IMG/VR virus record: IMGVR_UViG_3300042561_000323
Span: 1-24,965 of that record
Strand: one strand, 5' to 3'
Length of the DNA: 24,965 nt
Origin: a virus
Of the stretch, positions 18,200 to 24,585 are shown piece by piece (positions within the stretch are counted from its first letter, which is position 1; the number at the start of each line of letters is the position of its first letter). The notes under the pieces were generated by a model, which was not told where the DNA came from, searched no databases, and worked only from the letters and a program-made list of their open reading frames with translations. Position numbers and translations under genes: made by a program.

Positions 18200-19060
18200 T
18201 TAAATCTTTACATCAACATATCCATCAGCGACTGCTTGAGTGCAGTTGAGTCGAACAAGTTTCGGATAAAACCTCAAACCAAGTCCATTCAAGTTATTTA
18301 CGTCAACAATGTTAACGACTTTTTTAGTTTCTGGGTTAAAGTAAAAAATATTATACCAACCATCAATCTCTTTGTAACGCTTAAGTGCAAACTTACCGAT
18401 AACATTATTAAATTCTTCTTTATTGGTATAGCACTCTGCCAGGTCTTCAGCAAGTTGAGTTACATCAACACCAGGATAAAGTTCAGTAAAATAATCAAGA
18501 TATTGTTTTTGAGGATTTGATACTGATGCAACATGTGCAAGAAAATCTTTTTTCAAATATGCACCAGGTTTATTACCATCAAAATATTTGCGATTCAGTT
18601 CATCAACCAAACCTTTGTCCGTTATGCCAGTTTTGATAACTTTAAGACTTGAATTACTTTTTTTAACTTCAGTTTTACCTTTTTTGTGAAGACCATCATT
18701 ATCGCCATGACTAAAAGAATAATCCTTAAGAATAAAGGCAAGAGCATACTCACCAATACCAATAGATCTTGTAGTAATATTAACTATAACTTCAAACAAA
18801 TGGGGAAAAATAGGATCATTTTTCAAATTATCCGAAATGATATCGTTAATATCTTTACGGAAATTCTCATCAAAAATAGAAATATCAGTCAAATTTGAAT
18901 CATCTTCCATCAGAGTAAGAGTGTTCTCTGGATCACCACCAAATTCTTCCTTGAAGAGCATCATAAATGCCAAAATAGTTTCTGGCAGTTCTTTACTATC
19001 AATACCCTTCTTCTTACAGAGAGCACAAATTCTTGCACGAAGTTCTTGAACAGTAGTCAT
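18200..19060 (-). CDS. Uncharacterised protein, possible PD-(D/E)XK nuclease, 286 aa
   Basis: A 286-residue protein. The N-terminal half is helical and acidic (CKKKGIDSKELPETILAF). In the middle, RSIGIGEYALAFIL (E104), then SHGDNDG (D120/D122) and KTEVKKS (E131-x-K133) match the E...D...ExK spacing of PD-(D/E)XK nucleases, although not a proven member. The C-terminus is beta-rich (GWYNIFYFNPETKKVVNIVDV). It lies 35 nt upstream of the D12 methyltransferase and could be a linked nuclease, or a structural/scaffold protein instead. Its leader has TATAAT (19083-19088). Confidence 0.6.
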   Translation of the reverse strand: MTTVQELRARICALCKKKGIDSKELPETILAFMMLFKEEFGGDPENTLTLMEDDSNLTDISIFDENFRKDINDIISDNLKNDPIFPHLFEVIVNITTRSIGIGEYALAFILKDYSFSHGDNDGLHKKGKTEVKKSNSSLKVIKTGITDKGLVDELNRKYFDGNKPGAYLKKDFLAHVASVSNPQKQYLDYFTELYPGVDVTQLAEDLAECYTNKEEFNNVIGKFALKRYKEIDGWYNIFYFNPETKKVVNIVDVNNLNGLGLRFYPKLVRLNCTQAVADGYVDVKI

Positions 19061-19083
19061 GGTAATTTTTGAGTATCTCAATA

Positions 19084-19560
19084 TTATACACCAACCATCA
19101 GGCGGTTGGGGAAGAACTGTGCCACTTGATGATCCGTCCACCCATTCTTCTCAAACAGGTACTCAAGATATAGGGTTTCTTCTTGCTCTCGTGCCTCAAT
19201 TTCGTGTGGTTGATGCCAATAGTCGTAATTTTCGACGGGTTCTTTACCATAATACATTTTTCCACGCTTGGACCGCAGCGAACCCACTACCCACTGCCGC
19301 AGATGGACCAGTTCGTGCAAAAGAGTTTTTATATACAACTCCTCCTCCATATGGGTCTGAAGTTCAATAAGAAACTCACGGGGACGATAGGATTCACCCA
19401 CATAGTCACAGTAACCATAAACTTCCTCACGTTTCAGACCACGATGAAGAATCTCTACCTCAATTTTATGACGGGGCAGAAACTTATTCAGAAACCAAGT
19501 GGTAACGTCCTCACAGAGGAGTTTAGAATAACCGTATCCAGAATACGTGATGTAAGACAT
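19084..19560 (-). CDS. Zinc-metallopeptidase-like protein (HExxH), 158 aa
   Basis: A 158-residue protein with a clear zinc-binding HELVH motif (residues 82-86) in LLHELVHLRQWV. Further on HEIEAREQEE provides a Glu that could be the third metal ligand. The N-terminal part has strands and helices as in SprT-like and related small metallopeptidases, which act on DNA-bound or damaged proteins; the target here is unknown. Half of a GTGCCA hairpin is read in its C-terminus (HQVAQ). ATG at 19560 is chosen; the frame is open further but lacks a start. Confidence 0.75.
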   Translation of the reverse strand: MSYITYSGYGYSKLLCEDVTTWFLNKFLPRHKIEVEILHRGLKREEVYGYCDYVGESYRPREFLIELQTHMEEELYIKTLLHELVHLRQWVVGSLRSKRGKMYYGKEPVENYDYWHQPHEIEAREQEETLYLEYLFEKNGWTDHQVAQFFPNRLMVGV

Positions 19561-19611
19561 TGACCCCAGTGCAAAAACCAAACGAAGGATGAAACAAAAA
19601 GAAGTTTTTCT

Positions 19612-19698
19612 TTAGCAGTCATCGGGTGTTTCAATTAATTTTCCAACGATTACTGCAACAGGAATAGAAAGTAAAATCCATAAAAGTATCCAAGTCAT
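19612..19698 (-). CDS. Tiny membrane protein, 28 aa
   Basis: A 28-residue protein starting MTWILLWILLSIPVAVIVGKL, almost all one membrane helix, ending ETPDDC. It overlaps the upstream gene by 4 nt (ATGA), as real phage genes here do. Function unknown. Confidence 0.5.
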   Translation of the reverse strand: MTWILLWILLSIPVAVIVGKLIETPDDC

Positions 19699-19952
19699 CG
19701 GGCAATAATATCCAGAGACTCCAGCAGCATCATAGCAAGTTCCACTTGGTTGTCCTCATCAACCACAGGAATGTTGGCATCCACAAATTCACTTGCCAGT
19801 TCGTGAAGCAACTCACACATTCTCTCATCAGCGTGTGCAAAGGTAGCAAACTCACTCTTGAAACCGTTGCACAGAAGGCGCAGAGACTTGGTGACAGTCA
19901 GTTCGTTGATTTCTTTAGCAGCGTCAAACATTTGAGGAGTGGTGTTGAACAT
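19695..19952 (-). CDS. Hypothetical helical protein, 85 aa
   Basis: An 85-residue helical protein starting MFNTTPQMFDAAKEINELTV, with FATFAHADERMCELLHELASEF and a final helix LAMMLLESLDIIA. TATAAT (19959-19964) ends 6 nt before the ATG, so the mRNA may be leaderless. The longer open frame would cross that box and is rejected. Overlaps the 28-aa gene by 4 nt. Confidence 0.65.
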   Translation of the reverse strand: MFNTTPQMFDAAKEINELTVTKSLRLLCNGFKSEFATFAHADERMCELLHELASEFVDANIPVVDEDNQVELAMMLLESLDIIAR

Positions 19953-20013
19953 GATGTTATTATAGGGCATCTGGGGTGCCGTGAAGCACCCACTGTGCCA
20001 GTTTTCCAAGTGG

Positions 20014-20454
20014 TCAGCGAGCATACAAATAAGAACCTGCCCAGTCAGCATGTTGAAGCAACCATTCACGCTGCTCGATGATACGAAGGTCGAATCGAAC
20101 ACCTTTGGCAGGTGCTTTCCAACTAGCAGACTTATACACTTGACCAGTCTTCTTATCTACAAAAGCGTGGACAGAACGCGAACCATTCGCATTCATAATG
20201 ATCTTGTGATACTTACGACCAGTCTCAGGAAAAAAGTCATAATCACAAGTGCCCTGCTTCAGTTTATCAATTTGCTTCTGGTGATACTCATGAGTATCAG
20301 CGTCATCAATAAACTTTTGATGAGACTTGATGCTGTAATCAATGTAGTTCTGCCGCAGTGCCTCACAGAGAGCATAGGTATGCCCCAGAACAGCAGCAGC
20401 AATGTCTTTCCGTGCCTCAGCAGCAGCGGCGTAGTCAGCGAAGGTGGTGGTCAT
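20014..20454 (-). CDS. Hypothetical protein, 146 aa
   Basis: A 146-residue protein with an Ala-rich helical N-terminus (TTTFADYAAAAEARKDIAAAV), a charged helix (KSHQKFIDDADTHEYHQKQ) and a beta-rich C-terminal part FPETGRKYHKIIMNANGS, then HAFVDKKTGQVYKSASWKAP. The FVDKKTGQVYKSASWKAP pattern is one I associate with an unnamed family in cyanophages. TATAATAC lies about 20 nt before the ATG at 20454. A partial GTGCCA hairpin (19993-20017) lies at its stop. Confidence 0.75.
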   Translation of the reverse strand: MTTTFADYAAAAEARKDIAAAVLGHTYALCEALRQNYIDYSIKSHQKFIDDADTHEYHQKQIDKLKQGTCDYDFFPETGRKYHKIIMNANGSRSVHAFVDKKTGQVYKSASWKAPAKGVRFDLRIIEQREWLLQHADWAGSYLYAR

Positions 20455-20507
20455 TGCTTGGTTGCGTATGAACGTATTATAGCGGCACCTAGGCACCGCT
20501 GAGGGGG

Positions 20508-20633
20508 TCAGTATGCCAGTTCAGGATCTGGCACCCAGTAGTCGTCTTCTCCTAAGTATCCCATCCAATCTTGGGGGTCAGAATCATACATTGCGATTTC
20601 ACGCAGTTCATCCATCAGTTCAGACAGGTCCAT
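20508..20633 (-). CDS. Tiny acidic protein, 41 aa, hairpin in the coding 3' end
   Basis: A 41-residue acidic protein starting MDLSELMDELREIAMYDSD, ending GEDDYWVPDPELAY. A GTGCCA-type hairpin (20514-20533, 6-bp stem) is read as VPDPELAY at the end. The extended -10 box at 20654-20664 gives it its own promoter. Function unknown. Confidence 0.55.
   Translation of the reverse strand: MDLSELMDELREIAMYDSDPQDWMGYLGEDDYWVPDPELAY
20514..20533 (-). repeat. GTGCCA-type hairpin in coding 3' end
   Basis: A 6-bp stem TGCCAG/CTGGCA with an 8-nt loop, translated as part of the C-terminus of the 41-aa protein; the TGA is directly after it. Confidence 0.6.
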
Positions 20634-20653
20634 AATGATCCTCAACTACTTGG

Positions 20654-20664
20654 GTATTATAGCA
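20654..20664 (-). promoter_or_regulatory. Extended -10 promoter TGCTATAATAC
   Basis: TGC-TATAAT-AC on the minus strand, 20 nt before the ATG of the 41-aa gene. It is identical to the consensus of the window's promoter class. Confidence 0.65.
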
Positions 20665-20673
20665 GAAAGCGGA

Positions 20674-21087
20674 CTAAACCGCCAGTGCTCCAGAAGGAAT
20701 CTCTACAACTTCAGGCAGTTTGCTATCATCAAACTGGTGCATATTGTAGCAGACCCATTCACCACTACGGAAGACATATGCAAACTCTTCGCTGTTGTCG
20801 GGCAGAAGATATTCACACAGGTCAGCATCAAGGCGAGGAGGAGTATCTTCGCCACGATAAGAGTAGTAGTTAGCACCATATTGGGTTTTCTGATCGGACC
20901 CAAACACTTCATCAGTCCAGGCACAGGACATATCACCACCGTCAATCAGTTCGGCAGCAAGTTCTTTGCTATTGTAGTGCGTCTTCAGGATGCGACCCAA
21001 CCAAGCTTCATAACCATCCCAGTGGTGATAGGCAGACAGGATAGAACCATCAGCAAGTTCAAGACCGATGCGAGCGCGAGTTGCCAT
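20674..21087 (-). CDS. Hypothetical conserved-type protein, 137 aa
   Basis: A 137-residue acidic protein starting MATRARIGLELADGSILSAY, then HHWDGYEAWLGRILKTHY and ELIDGGDMSCAW. The pattern RIGxELxDGSxLSAYHHWDGYxxxLG is widespread in phage and bacterial small proteins of unknown function. The ATG at 21087 is preceded by CGCCCCCA, and TATAAT lies at 21114-21119. Single-gene cassette. Confidence 0.75.
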   Translation of the reverse strand: MATRARIGLELADGSILSAYHHWDGYEAWLGRILKTHYNSKELAAELIDGGDMSCAWTDEVFGSDQKTQYGANYYSYRGEDTPPRLDADLCEYLLPDNSEEFAYVFRSGEWVCYNMHQFDDSKLPEVVEIPSGALAV

Positions 21088-21118
21088 TGGGGGCGTTTGT
21101 TGATTACCCATATATTAT

Positions 21119-21150
21119 AAGGGGTCTCCCAGCGAACCAGGAGACCCCTT
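21119..21150 (-). terminator. Strong terminator overlapping a promoter
   Basis: AAGGGGTCTCC and GGAGACCCCTT form an 11-bp perfect stem with a 10-nt loop. On the minus strand the CCTT is followed at once by ATAATATATG, so the terminator of the CP12 gene and the -10 box of the 137-aa gene share bases. A GTGCCA-like hairpin (21151-21170) precedes it. Confidence 0.75.
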
Positions 21151-21171
21151 GTGCCAGTTTTTCAACTGTCC

Positions 21172-21384
21172 TCAGTCATCATAAACTCTACACTCTAATG
21201 CATCAGGATTGGCATCACAATAAAGCTCCAATGGCGTAGGGTCATGGTCATCATCAGGATGTTTTGCTTTGTATGCTTCTAGTGCCTCAAGTTCCTCTTC
21301 AGTATGTCTCCGTGCCTGAGGTGATGTTTGTGGATCATTCAGAATACTAATATCTTTCTGAATATGTTGATCGATATTGTCCAT
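21172..21384 (-). CDS. cp12: CP12-like Calvin-cycle inhibitor
   Basis: A 70-residue acidic protein, largely disordered in appearance, ending PLELYCDANPDALECRVYDD. This is the CP12 C-terminal signature (Cys56-x8-Cys65, ECRVYDD), the disulphide loop that holds glyceraldehyde-3-phosphate dehydrogenase in the CP12 complex. The N-terminal Cys pair of plant and many cyanobacterial CP12s (for phosphoribulokinase) is absent. Cyanophages carry cp12 as an auxiliary metabolic gene to shut the Calvin cycle and free NADPH for nucleotide synthesis. The stop is followed by a GTGCCA-like hairpin and a strong terminator. Confidence 0.85.
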   Translation of the reverse strand: MDNIDQHIQKDISILNDPQTSPQARRHTEEELEALEAYKAKHPDDDHDPTPLELYCDANPDALECRVYDD

Positions 21385-21414
21385 AGTTTTGTATCTTGTT
21401 GATATATTTATTTT

Positions 21415-21621
21415 TTATTCGCTTAAAGAAGAACCTCTCCAGTTCTTAGGAGGGGGAGGATCACACTTACCTTCAAGTGAGCGAACCATTAGTTCGGTGA
21501 ACTTTTCCATTTTTTCCGCAGAAACTGTTTGTGGAGCATATGTAATTGCGTCTTTAAGTGCCACAAGTTCATCCCATTCTTCTTTTGTAAGAACTTCTGT
21601 GCCAGTTTTTGCGAGAGTCAT
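21415..21621 (-). CDS. Hypothetical protein, 68 aa
   Basis: A 68-residue protein starting MTLAKTGTEVLTKEEWDELVALK, ending with a Pro-rich segment (CDPPPPKNWRGSSLSE). The EEWDELVALKDAI helix is clear. Upstream the minus strand is AT-rich without an obvious promoter box. An AATAAATA sequence (21405-21412) between its end and cp12 resembles the late-promoter box but may be chance in AT-rich DNA. Confidence 0.65.
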   Translation of the reverse strand: MTLAKTGTEVLTKEEWDELVALKDAITYAPQTVSAEKMEKFTELMVRSLEGKCDPPPPKNWRGSSLSE

Positions 21622-21705
21622 AAGTTTCTTGCGGTGTTTCTCAATATTAGCATTTCAATACAATACTATCTAGAAACTTAATGTTTTCTTTGGGATCAAG
21701 TCATA

Positions 21706-22056
21706 TTACTTAATGAAATTGTCAAGTCTATCAAGATCGTTTAGTAGTTCTTTTTCTTTCTTTTTATCGTGATAATAAGACCACAAGGCATTATGAACAT
21801 CCATAAGTTCAGTCACCCAGAAACCAGTAGGATAAACTCCTAGTGCATCTTGAAGACCACGATGACTCGTTCCTTCACTTTCCGCCTTACACATAATATA
21901 GCATATTGCTTGGAGCATATCAAGTTTATCAGACTCGGAAAGCATAAAATACTTTCCCACTGCCCTTTCTAGACTTTCTTGGTGAGACTTCTGCATTTCT
22001 TTGAATGAATCAGAGTTCCACCAGTCTTCAAATGCGTTTTTTCTTTCTTCAGTCAT
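21706..22056 (-). CDS. Hypothetical helical protein, 116 aa
   Basis: A 116-residue all-helical protein starting MTEERKNAFEDWWNSDSFKEMQ, with a middle helix DKLDMLQAICYIMCKAE and an acidic C-terminus. ATG at 22056 overlaps the upstream 76-aa gene by 8 nt. No known fold recognised. Confidence 0.7.
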   Translation of the reverse strand: MTEERKNAFEDWWNSDSFKEMQKSHQESLERAVGKYFMLSESDKLDMLQAICYIMCKAESEGTSHRGLQDALGVYPTGFWVTELMDVHNALWSYYHDKKKEKELLNDLDRLDNFIK

Positions 22057-22279
22057 CTTTTCCAAAGATAGTTCCAAAAAAACCAGAGTCACCTGGTTTA
22101 CGGTTTTCCAGTTTATCTAGCAAACTATCAGTTGTTTGCAATGACTCAATTCGGGTAATAAGGTCTGCTATTACTGAACAAACCATCGGGCGTTCTTGAC
22201 GTGCTGCATATGCTAGTGCATTACGCAGTGCTCCTTCTGCTTCTTTCAGCGATTCTTCAACAGATTGTGATAGTGCCAT
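22049..22279 (-). CDS. Hypothetical protein, 76 aa
   Basis: A 76-residue helical protein starting MALSQSVEESLKEAEGALRNALAY, then a helix IADLITRIESLQ and a C-terminal GFFGTIFGKDD. The SVEESLxEAxxALRNALAYAAR pattern occurs in unnamed cyanophage proteins. Its ATG shares one base with the stop of the 64-aa gene. Confidence 0.7.
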   Translation of the reverse strand: MALSQSVEESLKEAEGALRNALAYAARQERPMVCSVIADLITRIESLQTTDSLLDKLENRKPGDSGFFGTIFGKDD

Positions 22280-22473
22280 TAAAATTCACTCCGTCGTCTT
22301 GGTGTAAAAGGTTTATCATTCCATTTGCAATAATCTGGAAGTTCTGATTTTTGATCCTCAAAGTATTGGCAAAGTTGAGCAACATCTGGGGGATATTTTG
22401 GTCTCATATATTCACTTTTAATATTATCAATATGGCAAAAAAGATTGTATCCACATATAAGAGCACCAATCAT
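22279..22473 (-). CDS. Hypothetical protein, 64 aa
   Basis: A 64-residue protein with a short hydrophobic N-terminus (MIGALICGYNLFC) that could be a membrane anchor or signal, followed by a soluble basic/Pro-rich part (MRPKYPPDVAQL, NDKPFTPRRRSEF) with two more Cys. Its ATG overlaps the upstream gene's stop by one base. Confidence 0.6.
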   Translation of the reverse strand: MIGALICGYNLFCHIDNIKSEYMRPKYPPDVAQLCQYFEDQKSELPDYCKWNDKPFTPRRRSEF

Positions 22474-23204
22474 TAGAATCTATACCTTTCAACGTGTTTT
22501 TTCAAAAGATAAGATCCATCACCCTGATCTACCCATTCAATAACATCATTTTCCTTCAAATTTGCTGCTTCTAGCAGATCATCAGGGAATGTTATACAGT
22601 ATTCATCTTTATCAGTGTCTTCATCTCTGACTTCTTCAACGGGCAGAACCCACGTCTTTTTCTTTTCTGGAGGAATCCAAAAACCATCATCAGTCATCGT
22701 CCAACCAGCGGCAATTGCCTCACTGTATGATAGAGTTTTACCTTTTTCCTCATCAATAGGACCTGACTTTTTATTTTGTTTTGCTTCATATTCATCAACA
22801 ATTTTTTGGTAGTATTGTTGAGTCCAACCATCATTCCAAGCAGAGTTTGCTTCAATCTTTGCTTTTGTATACTCCAGACTACTTACTGTTGAACCAGTAT
22901 GTTGTTCTGGAAGAGGACACTCAAAGTCATCATAACCCTCATAATACTTCTTTTCTGCAATTGCTGCTTCAAAAAGTTCTTTATCTTTTACAGGACGATG
23001 ACCACTCAACAGTTCCAAAAGTCCAGAAGCACGACTCAAACGATCCTTATGATAATAATAATCTTCACGAACTACTTCACGAATCGCAGAATAGATTTCA
23101 TGCGGTGAAGCATCCCCGTCTATTGCATCATGAACCCATTCTTGCAACTTTTCGAGTGAATAGTCTTTATAATCAAAGTTAGCATTATTTGGATTGGAGG
23201 TCAT
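22473..23204 (-). CDS. Protein with C-terminal AbrB/MazE-like domain, 243 aa
   Basis: A 243-residue acidic protein. The N-terminal 150 residues are helical and Tyr/Lys-rich (KDRLSRASGLLELLSGH; LFEAAIAEKKYYEGY). The C-terminal 41 residues (from about 203: CITFPDDLLEAANLKENDV, then EWVDQGDGSYLLKK) match the AbrB/SpoVT/MazE swapped-hairpin pattern. It could bind DNA as a dimer through this tail while the N-terminal part binds another protein. The middle (LSYSEAIAAGWTMTDDGFWIP) is a further small unit. Overlaps its neighbours by 1 and 20 nt. Confidence 0.65.
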   Translation of the reverse strand: MTSNPNNANFDYKDYSLEKLQEWVHDAIDGDASPHEIYSAIREVVREDYYYHKDRLSRASGLLELLSGHRPVKDKELFEAAIAEKKYYEGYDDFECPLPEQHTGSTVSSLEYTKAKIEANSAWNDGWTQQYYQKIVDEYEAKQNKKSGPIDEEKGKTLSYSEAIAAGWTMTDDGFWIPPEKKKTWVLPVEEVRDEDTDKDEYCITFPDDLLEAANLKENDVIEWVDQGDGSYLLKKHVERYRF

Positions 23205-23355
23205 TGATGTAGTCTTTGATTGCTTGTTCCATAATAACCTGGATTTCTTTGCTTGTCAACCCATTTAACCATTTCCAATTTGGGTCTTGTGGGTCCCAAT
23301 CCATTGAGAAAGACCCATCTTCATTTTGTGTTATCTTAAGACTATCAACATTCAT
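23185..23355 (-). CDS. Hypothetical protein, 56 aa
   Basis: A 56-residue acidic protein starting MNVDSLKITQNEDGSFSMDWDP, then NWKWLNGLTSKEIQVIMEQAI. The pattern SLKIxxNEDGSFxMxWDxQDPNWKxLN is common in small unnamed cyanophage proteins. It overlaps the upstream gene by 11 nt and the downstream one by 20 nt. Confidence 0.7.
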   Translation of the reverse strand: MNVDSLKITQNEDGSFSMDWDPQDPNWKWLNGLTSKEIQVIMEQAIKDYINDLQSK

Positions 23356-23530
23356 CGCAGTCAGTGTCCTTGTGTTTCTTACGAATCTTTTTAAGTTGTT
23401 TCAGTTCTTCCTTGATCATTTTATATGCTTCATCGCTACCAATTTTATCACCCATCTCAAGAGCAATAATAATATCTACTCGGGTTCCAAAATGTGCGAG
23501 TGCTTTTTCAAAGCAGTCTAAGTCATACAT
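23345..23530 (-). CDS. Hypothetical protein, 61 aa
   Basis: A 61-residue helical protein starting MYDLDCFEKALAHFGTRVDII and ending with a Lys-rich helix and DTDCDEC, a possible Cys pair. The ATG at 23530 overlaps the upstream coiled-coil gene by 8 nt. Upstream extension to 23557 is not needed. Confidence 0.65.
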   Translation of the reverse strand: MYDLDCFEKALAHFGTRVDIIIALEMGDKIGSDEAYKMIKEELKQLKKIRKKHKDTDCDEC

Positions 23531-23759
23531 CTTGTTCAGACCAAAAACGTTCGGCAAGAATATCTATGCGAGCGTCCAAAGAATTTTCCACACGATAGAG
23601 TTCATTTGTCGTTTCAACGTTCTCTTCTTCCAGACGCTTTACATCAAGAAGAAGAGCGTTATACTTTTCTTCAAGAGCAGAAAGTCTTTCATACAGTTCA
23701 TCCATAGGAGTCTCTTGTTTCAGACCCCACTTTCTATGAAACCAATACTGTTCACTCAT
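23523..23759 (-). CDS. Coiled-coil protein, 78 aa
   Basis: A 78-residue protein starting MSEQYWFHRKWGLKQET, then a long heptad-patterned helix (ELYERLSALEEKYNALL; VKRLEEENVETTNELYR). It probably forms a dimeric coiled coil, as in a scaffold or adaptor. It overlaps both neighbours by a few nt. Confidence 0.7.
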   Translation of the reverse strand: MSEQYWFHRKWGLKQETPMDELYERLSALEEKYNALLLDVKRLEEENVETTNELYRVENSLDARIDILAERFWSEQDV

Positions 23760-23920
23760 AATACACCAACCTCTTTCAAATAGTTTCTATACCTCATAAA
23801 ACGATTCCAGTTTGGTTGTCCTGGAACATTTAACTGATAACATATTTCACAATAACACAACCACTCATACCAAGGAGTGGTAGGATCTAATACGTGATAT
23901 GGATAATCAGAGTTTTCCAC
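23756..23920 (-). CDS. Hypothetical protein, 54 aa, GTG start
   Basis: A 54-residue protein rich in Tyr, Cys and Trp (EWLCYCEICYQLNVPGQPN). The GTG at 23920 overlaps the upstream gene's end by 14 nt, and the stop overlaps the next ATG by 4 nt, so coupling supports it. Cys-x-Cys-x-x-Cys may bind metal. No ATG is available upstream in frame without running through the neighbour. Confidence 0.55.
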   Translation of the reverse strand: MENSDYPYHVLDPTTPWYEWLCYCEICYQLNVPGQPNWNRFMRYRNYLKEVGVL

Positions 23921-24113
23921 CTACTTCAGACTCATAAGTTTTGGATTCAGCGAAACCTTCCTGCCGTCCTTTAAGATAAAAATGTGTCGCTGAGATACAC
24001 TGCTGTTCAGTGAGAGACGTGATAAGTCCGTTGCCATCCTTATCAGTGGAATACCAGAGTCCATACTTTTTTTGCTCAACGTAGAAAACATCATCAATTA
24101 GTTTCTTTTCCAT
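23907..24113 (-). CDS. Hypothetical protein, 68 aa
   Basis: A 68-residue protein starting MEKKLIDDVFYVEQKKYGLWYS, then helix and SEVGGKL. A beta-rich start and a helix (EQQCISATHFYLKGRQEGF) fit a small fold. It overlaps the 54-aa gene by 14 nt and the 51-aa gene by 20 nt. Confidence 0.65.
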   Translation of the reverse strand: MEKKLIDDVFYVEQKKYGLWYSTDKDGNGLITSLTEQQCISATHFYLKGRQEGFAESKTYESEVGGKL

Positions 24114-24249
24114 GCTTTATCTCAGGATGAGGAGCGTAAAGAGGACCATCATAGTCCTTATGAATTTCTTTGAGTGCTTTAATCACTTCAGGAGTTTCTT
24201 CCCAACTCCATTCGTTTCCATTTTTATCAGTAAAGGTGCGTGCTGTCAT
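24094..24249 (-). CDS. Hypothetical protein, 51 aa
   Basis: A 51-residue protein starting MTARTFTDKNGNEWSWEETPEVI, ending HPEIKHGKETN. The NGNEWSWEETPEV part looks like a small beta hairpin followed by a helix. It overlaps the downstream gene by 20 nt and lies 1 nt after the upstream gene. Function unknown. Confidence 0.6.
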   Translation of the reverse strand: MTARTFTDKNGNEWSWEETPEVIKALKEIHKDYDGPLYAPHPEIKHGKETN

Positions 24250-24250
24250 T

Positions 24251-24424
24251 TCACTCCTCAAATTTGTAACTTAGTTTGATGTCTTTCTTTTTTAGTTTGT
24301 AGCGATCAATGTGCTTTTGGCGGTTGTGTTCACTATCGAAGTAACACTTACGAGTTTCATTTCCATCTTTGTAAACCAACTTCCAGGGAAACTGGTCAAA
24401 AGGAAATTCTTCGGTGTAGTCCAT
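24251..24424 (-). CDS. Hypothetical basic protein, 57 aa
   Basis: A 57-residue basic protein starting MDYTEEFPFDQFPWKLVYKDGN, with a Lys/Arg/His-rich C-terminus (HNRQKHIDRYKLKKKDIKL). It could bind nucleic acid. It overlaps the upstream gene by one base (TGATG). Confidence 0.6.
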   Translation of the reverse strand: MDYTEEFPFDQFPWKLVYKDGNETRKCYFDSEHNRQKHIDRYKLKKKDIKLSYKFEE

Positions 24425-24585
24425 CAGGTAGGTTGTTCAACACGTTGAGTATACACGGAATCAAACAGTTCGTCAAGTATCTCACCACACTCGTGATACT
24501 CTTTGCTATCAAGGATGGTTTTCTCAAACTGATAGCGACGCACAGCAGTAAAGATGAGTTTATATTGTTCAGAGGTAAAGTTCAT
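24424..24585 (-). CDS. Hypothetical protein, 53 aa
   Basis: A 53-residue helical protein starting MNFTSEQYKLIFTAVRRYQFE, with helices and acidic segments (CGEILDELFDSV). It is typical of small cyanophage genes and overlaps both neighbours by one base. No known family recognised. Confidence 0.6.
   Translation of the reverse strand: MNFTSEQYKLIFTAVRRYQFEKTILDSKEYHECGEILDELFDSVYTQRVEQPT

Noticed and set aside
19488-19622. A 44-codon minus-strand frame with a hydrophobic segment overlapping the metallopeptidase gene
   Set aside because: It lies mostly inside the HExxH-protein gene in another frame and its second half does not look like protein; the hydrophobic start may be chance.
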